Shown piece by piece: positions 26,387-34,136 of a DNA stretch of 64,000 nt. The first letter of the stretch is position 1; each line of letters starts with the position of its first letter. The position numbers and the translations under genes were made by a program. Where the stretch lies: contig NZ_JACVCU010000001.1 in the NCBI RefSeq assembly GCF_014518425.1, positions 930,001 to 994,000 of the forward strand, given 5' to 3'. This DNA is from Terrabacter sp. MAHUQ-38 (GTDB lineage: Bacteria; Actinomycetota; Actinomycetes; Actinomycetales; Dermatophilaceae). The notes under the pieces are model-generated. The model was given only the letters and a program-made list of their open reading frames with translations, did no database searches and was not told the origin of the DNA.

Positions 26387-27667
26387 TCAGCTGCGGGTGC
26401 GGCCGAGGGCGACGGCCGACAGGAAGGGCAGCAGCACCCAGCCGTTCTTCTGGATGGTCTCGCTCACGGCGTCCGACCCGAGGTCGTCGAGGCCGGTGTC
26501 GGGGTCGGGCCTGCCGTCGATCGGCTGGCCGTCAGCACCCAGCGGCGCGGGCGTGACCTCCTCGGGCCCGGTCTCCACCGGGGTGCCGTCCACGGGGGTG
26601 CCGTCCACGGGGGTGCCGTCCACGGGAGTGCCGTCAACGGGGGCCGCCTGCTCGGGAGCCGGCTCGTCGCACACGATCATCGCGTGGTTCGAGTCCGCCC
26701 ACGCGTTCTCGAAGAGGCCGAGCGGCAGCTCCTCCTGGTCACCGCCGGGCGTTCCGGGGTCGGAGAGCGTGACGGTCTGGCGTTCGAGGTCGATGGCCGT
26801 GACGACGACGGCGTGGTCGGGCGCGTTGTCCTCCGTGGACTCGCCGTCCCAGTACTCGCCGCTGTCGACGAAGACGATGACACCGCGGCCCTCCGAGAGG
26901 TCGGTGGCGAGGCTCTCCATGTCGCCGAACTCGTACCGCGCCGGGACGCCCGCTGCCTGCATGAGCTCCGCGCCCTTGGCGAACTCGATGCCCGGCACGC
27001 CGTCCATCCCCACCGAGAAGGCGCCGTGCTCGTTGGCGAGCTCGACGAAGCTCGCCTCGTCGTCGTAGTGCACGCCGGTGTACTCCGACACGATCTGGGC
27101 GATCGAGGCCGGCAGGCAGAACCCGTTCTGGGCCTGCTGGAACCAGTGCTCCGAGGCGTCATCCGGGTCGCCGATGAGCTGGCCGTCGACGACGAGCTCG
27201 CCGCCGGGTGACGTGTCCTCCGGCATGCCTTCCTCGACCGGAGTGACGTCGACCGGGAGACCGTCCCCCGGCCCCCCCTCGAACTTCGTGTCGAGCAGCT
27301 CGACGAAGCCCGGAGCGACCGACAGCAGCTGGTCGCGCGTCACCGTCTCCGAGTCGTCCGAGACGCCGTCGCCGTCGCGGTCGATCTCGATGCGGAAGCC
27401 GTCGCCGTCCTTGACGATCCACACGTCCGCAACGCCGTCGCCGTTGGCGTCGACGACGAGGCCGTCGGCGCTGGTGTCGCCGTCGAGGTCCATGACGACG
27501 AGGTTCGCGCCGCTGTCGCTCGTCACGAAGAGGGTGTCGAACACGCCGCTCTCGTCCGAGTCGAAGAGCTGGCGTTCGAAGGTGCCGGTCGACTCCTCGC
27601 CGGGGAACTCGGTTGCGGGCTCGGCGGCATCGTCAGCGCCGTGGTCGGTGATGGTGTCGTCGCTCAT
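26387..27667 (-). CDS. C39-like cysteine peptidase with calcium-binding-type repeats
   Basis: The 426-residue acidic protein has three parts. Residues 35-110 contain DxDxDG-type motifs (DLDGDTSADG, DANGDGVADV, DRDGDGVSDD), as in dockerin/thrombospondin type-3 calcium loops. Residues 170-335 look like a papain-fold C39-type domain: C184 in QNGFCLPASIAQI, H285 in APDHAVVVTAID, and D303 in LSDPGTPGG form the expected triad. Residues 343-365 are four VDGTP repeats. A short hydrophobic end (GWVLLPFLSAVALGR) may be a weak membrane or sorting segment. No classical signal peptide. It lies between the dynamin and GrpE-like genes. Possibly processes or binds partners in the cluster; activity is inferred. 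Confidence 0.72.
   Translation of the reverse strand: MSDDTITDHGADDAAEPATEFPGEESTGTFERQLFDSDESGVFDTLFVTSDSGANLVVMDLDGDTSADGLVVDANGDGVADVWIVKDGDGFRIEIDRDGDGVSDDSETVTRDQLLSVAPGFVELLDTKFEGGPGDGLPVDVTPVEEGMPEDTSPGGELVVDGQLIGDPDDASEHWFQQAQNGFCLPASIAQIVSEYTGVHYDDEASFVELANEHGAFSVGMDGVPGIEFAKGAELMQAAGVPARYEFGDMESLATDLSEGRGVIVFVDSGEYWDGESTEDNAPDHAVVVTAIDLERQTVTLSDPGTPGGDQEELPLGLFENAWADSNHAMIVCDEPAPEQAAPVDGTPVDGTPVDGTPVDGTPVETGPEEVTPAPLGADGQPIDGRPDPDTGLDDLGSDAVSETIQKNGWVLLPFLSAVALGRTRS
26582..26641. repeat. 15-base in-frame tandem repeat (about four copies)
   Basis: Four near-perfect copies of the unit GTGCCGTCCACGGGG encode the VDGTP repeats of the C39-like protein. Copies differ by one or two bases, so copy number may vary between strains. 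Confidence 0.85.
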
Positions 27668-27744
27668 GTCAGCCTCCAGGAGTGGGGTGGTTGCCCAGTT
27701 GGAGGAGCTGGCCGGGGCCGTTTGTTCCGGACGTTGCCGACGGG

Positions 27745-29598
27745 TCAGGTGTGGCCGAGGGCGAGCGCGTCGTCGACGGCCCGCAGCGTCTCGCGCAGCT
27801 GCCGGCGCGTGCGTTCGTGCTCGGCCAGGAGAGCGGCTCGCTGCTGTTCCGACGCCCTGGCCGCGGCCCGGCCCGCGACGACGGCGGCGTTGAGGCCCGC
27901 GACCTGCGTCTCGAGGTGGCTGCGGAAGGCGACGGCGAGCTCGGGCTTGACCTCACGGATCCACGCGTCGACGTACTCCGCGAACTCGGTGCGCTGGCGG
28001 ACCAGCGACTCGCGGACCTCGGTCGTGAGCTTGCTCCGCTCGAGGCGGTTGCTGCGGAACGCGATGTTGAAGGCCGCCCACGCCCCGGCGCCGATGAGCC
28101 CGGCCGGGCCGAGGAACGACATCGTCTGCCCTCCGGCGAACGCCATCGCTAGGCGCTCGCCCATGGACGACCCGATGCTGACGCTCGTCACGACCATCGG
28201 GTCGAGCAGGTCGCGCGGGACGTGCACCTGGCCGACGTGCGCGGTCTCGGGGGCATCGGTCGGCACGATGGCGGCGAGGTCGACGACGGGGGCGGCGTCA
28301 CCGAACATCCGCTCGACGATGCCCGTGAACCGGCTCGTGAGCAGGTCGACGAGTGCGTCTCGTACGAGGGCGTACTCGCTCACGAGCTCGACGGTGAGGC
28401 GTCGCACGTAGTCCTTGCGTCCCGGCCCGAGGGGCGTCTTCTCGATCCGGGCACGCGCGTCGACCTCGAGCGCCTCGAGGCGGCTCCGCGCGTCGCGCAG
28501 CACCTCGCTGCGCAGCCGGGAGAGGTCACGGTCGAGGTCGAGGCTCCAGCGCCCCTGTACCGAACGCAGGTCGACCTGTCGGGCGGCGAGCTGCTCGGCC
28601 TCCGCCTCGATCCGGGCCAGCTCGTGCGGGTCGTCGACGGCCCGCTCCATGAGGTCGAGCTGGGCCACCACGTTCTCGAGGCCCGAACGGCAGGTGCGCA
28701 ACGCGTTGAGAGGCGCGAGGAGCTCCTGCTGGCGGGCGACCGCGGTGAGGTGCGTGAGGAGGGTTCGTATGCCGCTCGCCTCCTCGAGCGCGGCCCGCGT
28801 GGCCTCGTCGGCGGCTGCGGCGGCATCCGCCATGGGCGACGAAACCCCGACGACCGGCACGCGCGCGAGCCGGACCGACGCCGCGGCGAGCTGGCCGTGC
28901 ACGTGCTCGACCATGGTCTGCCACGACGCGGGGTACTTGTCGATCATCGTCACCGCGACGACGACGTGCTCCACGTTCTCGGCACACTGCTTCAGGTACT
29001 CGAGCTCCGTTGCGGCCATGGGTGATCCGGCATCGACGACATAGAGCAGGACGCCACCGTCGGCGGCCCGTCGTTCGGTCAGCCGGGCCCGCGAGCTGCC
29101 CAGGCCGCCGATGCCCGGCGAGTCGAGCACCCCGATCCGGCCGAGCGGGCCGGGCCGGACGTGCACCTCCACGGCGAGCGGTGGTTCCTCCGCCGGATCG
29201 AGCAGAGCCAGGTCGGCGTGGAGCCCGACCTCCGAGAGAGGGATCGTCCGGCGCCCGCCGTCGGGGCCGAGCACTGCGGCGTGCGGCTCGTCGTCGCTGC
29301 CCTCGGGAAGTGGCAGGAGGCTGACGAACGTGGCACTCGTCTCGCCCATGCCGACGGGCGACAGGCCCGGCGTGCCCATCAGCGTGTTGGCCAGCGAGCT
29401 CTTGCCGCGCTTGGTCTCGCCGACCACGACGACACGTAGCGGCGTCCGCATACGCGCCTGGTCGAGCGCGAGCCGGGCGTAGCCGTCGCGGGCGTGGTCG
29501 CGCAGCACCCGCGTCGTCGCGTCGAGGGTGATGTTGAGTCGGCTCCGGACGTCCGTGGCGGCAGGCGCCCCGGGCGTCTCACCAGCCGTCGTCACCAT
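27745..29598 (-). CDS. IniA-like bacterial dynamin GTPase
   Basis: The 617-residue protein is a dynamin-family GTPase: G1 GETKRGKSS (60-68), G2 threonine in GMGETSATF, G3 DSPG (159-162) and G4 TMIDK (217-221). Long coiled-coil arms follow (330-470), then a hydrophobic glycine-rich patch (about 485-510, AFAGGQTMSFLGPAGLIGAG) that would act as membrane paddle, as in mycobacterial IniA. IniA-type dynamins bind and remodel the inner membrane under envelope stress. The ATG at 29598 lies inside the end of the upstream gene (20-base overlap), so the two are coupled; the next codon is a GTG that could also be used. Works as a pair with the IniC-like gene at 30765 (inference). Confidence 0.85.
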   Translation of the reverse strand: MVTTAGETPGAPAATDVRSRLNITLDATTRVLRDHARDGYARLALDQARMRTPLRVVVVGETKRGKSSLANTLMGTPGLSPVGMGETSATFVSLLPLPEGSDDEPHAAVLGPDGGRRTIPLSEVGLHADLALLDPAEEPPLAVEVHVRPGPLGRIGVLDSPGIGGLGSSRARLTERRAADGGVLLYVVDAGSPMAATELEYLKQCAENVEHVVVAVTMIDKYPASWQTMVEHVHGQLAAASVRLARVPVVGVSSPMADAAAAADEATRAALEEASGIRTLLTHLTAVARQQELLAPLNALRTCRSGLENVVAQLDLMERAVDDPHELARIEAEAEQLAARQVDLRSVQGRWSLDLDRDLSRLRSEVLRDARSRLEALEVDARARIEKTPLGPGRKDYVRRLTVELVSEYALVRDALVDLLTSRFTGIVERMFGDAAPVVDLAAIVPTDAPETAHVGQVHVPRDLLDPMVVTSVSIGSSMGERLAMAFAGGQTMSFLGPAGLIGAGAWAAFNIAFRSNRLERSKLTTEVRESLVRQRTEFAEYVDAWIREVKPELAVAFRSHLETQVAGLNAAVVAGRAAARASEQQRAALLAEHERTRRQLRETLRAVDDALALGHT

Positions 29599-30097
29599 CG
29601 CCGGCACCGTGCCCGACCGGCTCCGCGAGCCCGTCCCCGCCGGGTCCGTCGTCGACGCGCAGGCCGTGCGCGGAGTCCTCCGGCGACTGGCCGTCCCCGT
29701 GGTCGGCGTCGCCCTGGTCCACGTCGCCGTGGTCCACGTCGCCGTGGTCCACGTCGCTCTGGTCCACCTCGCCCGGTCGCTCCGGGTCCGAGAGCACGTC
29801 GGGTTGTTCCGAGGCTGCTGCCGCACCGTGGTCGTGCGGCACGAGCTCGGCGCTCGCCTCGTCGGGACTGGACGCGAAGGCGCGTTCCAGCGCGGCGGTG
29901 AAGAGGTGTGCCGGGGGATCGCCCACGGCGAGGAGGTCGTGGACCGGACCGTGCTCGTCGACGCCGGCGTCCTCGCGGACGTCGCCGATCGCCGCTTCGC
30001 TGCCGTCGAGCTGCGCGGGGCCCACTGCCGCGTCGGGCGCCGCGTCGGGTGCGTCGGGTGCGTCGCGTGCGTCGGGGGGAGCATGACGGTCGTTCAC
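29579..30097 (-). CDS. Acidic, histidine-rich small protein heading the dynamin operon
   Basis: The 172-residue protein is very rich in D, A, G and H. It begins with an APDAA-rich disordered segment, has a middle part that looks folded (VHDLLAVGDPPAHLFTAALE), then a tandem DVDHG repeat and an acidic end. Asp-His repeats could bind divalent metal ions. The GTG start at 30097 has a textbook AGGAGG six bases upstream, which supports translation. Position: first gene of a leftward operon, divergent from the ECF sigma gene, overlapping the IniA-like gene. In other ini-like clusters a small low-complexity protein (IniB) holds this place, but I see no sequence match to IniB. Function unknown. Confidence 0.65.
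   Translation of the reverse strand: MNDRHAPPDARDAPDAPDAAPDAAVGPAQLDGSEAAIGDVREDAGVDEHGPVHDLLAVGDPPAHLFTAALERAFASSPDEASAELVPHDHGAAAASEQPDVLSDPERPGEVDQSDVDHGDVDHGDVDQGDADHGDGQSPEDSAHGLRVDDGPGGDGLAEPVGHGAGDGDDGW
29712..29772. repeat. 15-base in-frame tandem repeat in acidic protein gene
   Basis: About four copies of GTCCACGTCGCCGTG-like units encode DVDHG/DVDQG/DADHG. The last copies are diverged. The unit length equals that of the repeat in the C39-like gene, but the sequence differs. Confidence 0.8.
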
Positions 30098-30222
30098 AAC
30101 TCACCTCCTACCACAGCCGCAGAGTTCGGGTGATTCACGGACCACGACACGGCGACGCGGGGTACGTTCTCGATCATCGCGTGAGGGCGCGAAAGCAGTT
30201 GGCAACGAAGTGGGTGGGGCGC

Positions 30223-30753
30223 ATGGGGGCCGTGCACCTGGGGGAGGACGTGCTCGCGCGTGCGAGAGCGGGGGACCAGCAGGCGTTCGCCGAGCTGGTC
30301 CAGGCTCATCAGCGCGTGCTGTGGGCTGTGTGCCTTCGGATCACGAACAACCAGCACGACGCCGAGGACGCGCTGCAGGAGTGCCTCATCGCCGCGTGGC
30401 ACCACCTCGACCAGTTCCGGGGCGACTCGCGGTTCGGCACCTGGATCTACCGCGTGGCCGCCAACGCCGCCATCGGCGTCGCCAAGCGTCGCAACCGCCC
30501 CGTGCCCCTGGAGGACGTGCACGCGGTGACCCCGGACGTGGGCGAACGCATCGCCGACGTCGAGCGGGTGCGTGCGGCTCTCGCGGAGGTGCCGCTCGCG
30601 TTCCGCAGCGCGCTCGTCCTGCGCGAGATCTGCGACCTCACCTACGAGCAGATCGCCGTGCACGAGGGCATCAACATCCAGACGGTCAAGAGCCGAATCA
30701 GCCGGGCCCGAGCCCACCTGCGCGAGCTGCTCGCGGACGACGTCGCCCGCTGA
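30223..30753 (+). CDS. ECF-type RNA polymerase sigma factor
   Basis: The 176-residue protein has sigma-70 region 2 (FAELVQAHQRVLWAVCLRI, DAEDALQECLIAAW, then GTWIYRVAANAAI) and region 4 (LREICDLTYEQIAVHEGINI with QTVKSRISRARAHLREL), with the short linker of ECF factors. No anti-sigma gene follows. It is divergent from the acidic-protein/IniA operon and converges on the IniC-like gene with 11 bases between the stop codons, so it is physically embedded in the ini-like cluster and probably drives it (inference). Start: ATG 30223 with a GGGTGGGG patch upstream; GTG codons at 30181 and 30211 are alternatives. Confidence 0.9.
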   Translation: MGAVHLGEDVLARARAGDQQAFAELVQAHQRVLWAVCLRITNNQHDAEDALQECLIAAWHHLDQFRGDSRFGTWIYRVAANAAIGVAKRRNRPVPLEDVHAVTPDVGERIADVERVRAALAEVPLAFRSALVLREICDLTYEQIAVHEGINIQTVKSRISRARAHLRELLADDVAR

Positions 30754-30764
30754 CTTCGAGGTGT

Positions 30765-32198
30765 TCACCGCGTCTCCTTCGCGACCGCCTGGCCGAGGTG
30801 GAGCATCGACTGCGCGAGCGTGCGCGCCGCTTCCGCCTCGGCGCCCGTCCGGGCCGTCCCGGACTCCGCCTGGAACCGCGAGGCCTGCGCGAACGCCCAC
30901 GTCGCGGGATCGCTGTCGGCCGGCACGGCATCCATCCGCTCGCGCAGCGTACCGAGCGACAGCCACCGGCGAAGCTCACCGAGCAGCGGGCTGGAGGGCT
31001 GCTCCCGCGTGAGCAGCCGCTCTGCCCTGACCTCTCGCACGACGTGCGCTGCGGGCCCGTGCGCGAACTCCTCGACACGGCGGGCGAGCTCGACCGGGAC
31101 GTCGCCGCGCCGCGCGGCCGCCGTCAGGGCTTCGAGCGCCCGGGAGGTACGCGCGTGGCGCACCTGCACGAGGCATCGGTGCAGCGCCTCCTCGATGCCA
31201 CGGATGCCGCTCGCCTGCTGGAGCCACTCGATGAGCTCGGCGCTCGTGGTGCTGCGGGCACGGCCGTGGTTGAGCCCGTACGGCGTGAGTACCTCGCCCA
31301 GGTGCACCATCGTCTGCGCGTCGACCCCGGCCGCACCGGTGCTGGCGCCGAACCGGAGGAGCGCCGCAGGTGCCTCACGCAGCGTCCTCAGGAGCCGGGC
31401 GTCGGCCTCGGTCAGCCGGCCCGTGCGCACCGACTCTGCCATGAGGCCGCTCACCGGCAGCACCTCGGTGAAGTGGTCCGGGAGGGTCGCGGCGGTGCGG
31501 GCCGCCGCAGCGCGGGCCTGCTCCATGGGGTCGTCGTCCCCCCAGCCGCCCGCGCCGAGGTTGTCGGCGTGCGCGAGCAGGCCGATGGTGCAGACCAGGC
31601 CACCAGGGTCGGCACGTCCCGCCGGAGCGGTGGTGGCGAGGCGCAGCTCGTCGATGACGCGGGCGTCGTCGCTGCGCACGGTGCCCCGGAAGAGGTACAG
31701 CAGCACCTCGGCGCCCGCCGCGAGCCGGCGCGCCTCGTCGGCGACGAGGGCGTTGGGGGAGGTGGCGGCCAGGCCCGGGGTGTCCACGAGGCTCACGGCG
31801 TGCAGCACCGCGGACTGGAGGGCGACCTCGAGGCGCACCACGGTCTCGCCCGGCGCGACGGGGGCGCCGCCGAGGGCCTCCTCGATCGACAGGGGGATCC
31901 GCCGGTCGTCCGCGGTGACGGCGAACGCCGCCTCGGGCGCGCCCTCCCGGTACACGACCGGGTAGCGGGTGCAGTCCTCCGCCGCGGTCGCGGCCACGCG
32001 TCGACCGACGAGCGCGTTGACGAGCGTCGACTTGCCGGCGCTGACCCGGCCGACCACCGCGACCCTCAGCGGCGACGCGAGCCCCAGGCGCACGGCATTC
32101 AGCTCCCCCCGGAGGGCGTGGCCCGTGGGCAGCAGGTCGAGCAGGTCCGAGCAGAGGGCGTCGACCGGGTTGTCGGTGAGGATGTCGAGGTCAGTCAT
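30765..32198 (-). CDS. IniC-like bacterial dynamin GTPase
   Basis: The 477-residue protein resembles mycobacterial IniC: LASPLRVAVVGRVSAGKSTL (G1 at 50-58), NALVGRRVAATAAEDCTRYP (G2 region), and G3 DTPG (139-142) in SLVDTPGLAATS. No clear NKxD motif is visible, and the C-terminal helical half is short and lacks a hydrophobic paddle, as in IniC, which is thought to partner IniA. It is the last gene of the Hsp70 operon, three bases after the first Hsp70 gene. The context suggests that chaperone ATPases and dynamins act together at the membrane; that idea is inferred. Confidence 0.85.
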   Translation of the reverse strand: MTDLDILTDNPVDALCSDLLDLLPTGHALRGELNAVRLGLASPLRVAVVGRVSAGKSTLVNALVGRRVAATAAEDCTRYPVVYREGAPEAAFAVTADDRRIPLSIEEALGGAPVAPGETVVRLEVALQSAVLHAVSLVDTPGLAATSPNALVADEARRLAAGAEVLLYLFRGTVRSDDARVIDELRLATTAPAGRADPGGLVCTIGLLAHADNLGAGGWGDDDPMEQARAAAARTAATLPDHFTEVLPVSGLMAESVRTGRLTEADARLLRTLREAPAALLRFGASTGAAGVDAQTMVHLGEVLTPYGLNHGRARSTTSAELIEWLQQASGIRGIEEALHRCLVQVRHARTSRALEALTAAARRGDVPVELARRVEEFAHGPAAHVVREVRAERLLTREQPSSPLLGELRRWLSLGTLRERMDAVPADSDPATWAFAQASRFQAESGTARTGAEAEAARTLAQSMLHLGQAVAKETR

Positions 32199-32201
32199 GG
32201 C

Positions 32202-34136
32202 TCACGTGCTCCCCCACCACTGCACGAGGTTCGGGATGTTGCCTCCGGTCGAGACGAGGTAAGCGAGGGCGAGGTCGTCCTCGTAGGTCCACATCAGGCG
32301 GGCCACGTCCTTGCTGTCGGAGAAGTGCGCATAGACGCGGCCCTCCGTCGGCGCGTCCTTGCCGTACGCCCACGTGTCGACGGCCGGCGGGTGCGTCAGG
32401 TCCGTGTTGGTCACCCTGCTTGGATCGGTCCCCAGGTCGGTGAAGTACGCGTCGGCCTCCTTGCGCAGCTCGCTGACCGTGTCGTACGTGAACAGGTAGA
32501 GCCACGTGCTGCCGTCCACGGCGACATCCGTGGACCGTGGGGTGCACCGGATCGCGTGTGCCTCTGGGGCGCCGTCCCACGGTGTGCAGCTGCCGCTCTG
32601 GACGAGGGCCTGGCGGCTGCGAGCCAGGGCGCACTCGTCGGTGGTCAGGTCCGCGCAGTCGAAGGGCGGCTCGGCTGTCGTGCTCGTCTCTCCACCGCTC
32701 GTCTCGCCCGTGCTCGTCTCGCCGGTCGACGTGGTCGTCTCGCTGGTGCTGGTCTCGGCGACGCTGCTCGACCCAGTCGTGCGGCCCGCGGTGGGCGCAC
32801 CGTCGCGTCCACCCACCCAGACGCTCCCGAGGACGGCGGCCAGCAGCAGCGCCCCGACGATCGACGCCACCCGCAGGCGGCTGCGCCGGCGAGGCGGAGC
32901 GGTGGCGTTCGTCGCCTCGGTCAGGGCAGCGTCCGCACTCAGGTGCACGGGCTTCGGGGTCCGCGCGGCTGCGTGTCCGGGAAGCTGCTCGACCGGGGGG
33001 GCGGGCGGTGGCGCGGCCGGTGGCGCGGGCCGCGGCGGTGAGGGCGGCGGCGTGCTTGCTGGGCTCGCGACCGGGGCGAGCAGCGCACCCAGGCTCGTCA
33101 CTTCCTTGGGGTCCCCGAGGGTGCCGACCCGACCGCCACTCACCGCCTGGAACTCGCGCTGGACGAGGGGGATGAGGCTCGACCCACCCGTGAGGAAGAG
33201 GTGGTCCACCGGTGCGCCGGCGAGCAGCCGGCGGGTGGTCTCGACGGCCCGAGCAACGCTCGGCCCGATCATCGCCTCGAACTCCGCGGCCGTGAGCGTC
33301 ACGACGGCGCGCTCGCCGGCCACGGTCACGAGGACGGGCGCTGACGCGTGGTGCGACAGTGCGTGCTTCGCCCTCGTGATCTCGTCCCTCGTCGTGAGGC
33401 GGGCAGCGAGCCCCTCGTCCGAGTCGAGGGCCTCGAGGAGGTCCTGCCGACCCTCGGCGGCGAGCTGCTCACGCACCCAGCGCTCGATGTACCCGTCGAA
33501 GTCGTCCCCACCGAGAGGGTCGATGCCGTCGAAGTCCCCGACGATGATGTCGAGCGCGTTCCCGTTGCCGGCGGCACGGAGGTGGGCCACGTCGAAGGTG
33601 CCGCCGCCGAAGTCGACGACGGCGAGGCGCTCGCCGCTCGACACCGCACCGCCCGCGGCGTGGCGCCAGGCCGCAGCGAGCGGCTCGGGCAGCAACGACG
33701 TCGTGTCGGGGTCGGCGCCCGCCCGCGTCGCGGCCTCGAGCAGCAGGGCCGTGAGGTGAGCGCCCCAGGCCGCGGGATGGGTGATGACGACGGAGTCGGG
33801 GGCCGCGCCGCGCGACTGCATCCGAGCCGCGTCGAGAGTGCGGCGCAGCACCGCCGCGACGAGGTCCACCGGGTCGACCACCGTCCCCCCGAGCAGCATC
33901 GAGGGTGGGCCGAGTCGGCGCTTGGGGGTGCGTTCGAAGGCTGCGGGGTCGAGTCCGGCGAGCCGTGAGGCGTCGTCCCCGACGAGCAGCTCGTCGCCGC
34001 GCAGGAGCACCGCCGAGGGCATCGCGTTCGTGCTGTAGCCGAGGCGCAGGGTCGTGGGGGCGCCGTCTCCCCGCCGGATCGACGCACACGTGTTCGAGGT
34101 GCCGAAGTCGATCGCCAGGACGTAGCGGTCACTCAT
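32202..34136 (-). CDS. Membrane-anchored minimal Hsp70 with extracytoplasmic domain
   Basis: The 644-residue protein has an Hsp70 ATPase domain (1-350): phosphate-1 loop IDFGTSNT (9-16), phosphate-2 VVDFGGGTFDV (173-183) and adenosine motif LTGGSSLIP (315-323). The normal peptide-binding domain is absent. Instead there is a Pro-rich linker (355-395), one transmembrane helix (422-442), a Thr/Ser/Glu-rich stalk (450-490) and a C-terminal domain of about 150 residues with four cysteines (C494, C502, C517, C531) outside the membrane. So ATP use inside could be linked to an external sensor or binding domain. It overlaps the second Hsp70 gene by eight bases and is nearly identical to it in several ATPase segments. 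Confidence 0.85.
   Translation of the reverse strand: MSDRYVLAIDFGTSNTCASIRRGDGAPTTLRLGYSTNAMPSAVLLRGDELLVGDDASRLAGLDPAAFERTPKRRLGPPSMLLGGTVVDPVDLVAAVLRRTLDAARMQSRGAAPDSVVITHPAAWGAHLTALLLEAATRAGADPDTTSLLPEPLAAAWRHAAGGAVSSGERLAVVDFGGGTFDVAHLRAAGNGNALDIIVGDFDGIDPLGGDDFDGYIERWVREQLAAEGRQDLLEALDSDEGLAARLTTRDEITRAKHALSHHASAPVLVTVAGERAVVTLTAAEFEAMIGPSVARAVETTRRLLAGAPVDHLFLTGGSSLIPLVQREFQAVSGGRVGTLGDPKEVTSLGALLAPVASPASTPPPSPPRPAPPAAPPPAPPVEQLPGHAAARTPKPVHLSADAALTEATNATAPPRRRSRLRVASIVGALLLAAVLGSVWVGGRDGAPTAGRTTGSSSVAETSTSETTTSTGETSTGETSGGETSTTAEPPFDCADLTTDECALARSRQALVQSGSCTPWDGAPEAHAIRCTPRSTDVAVDGSTWLYLFTYDTVSELRKEADAYFTDLGTDPSRVTNTDLTHPPAVDTWAYGKDAPTEGRVYAHFSDSKDVARLMWTYEDDLALAYLVSTGGNIPNLVQWWGST

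Noticed and set aside
26582-26641. Short tandem repeats as a CRISPR array
   Set aside because: 15-base units run head to tail without spacers and stay in frame with the peptidase.
29712-29772. Second short tandem repeat as a CRISPR array or integration site
   Set aside because: Same reasons: in-frame amino-acid repeat (DVDHG), no spacers.
30210-33041. 943-codon plus-strand open frame across the sigma factor and IniC-like genes
   Set aside because: It is Arg/Gly/Pro-rich shadow sequence antisense to the IniC-like GTPase and out of frame with the sigma factor, both of which have full motif sets.
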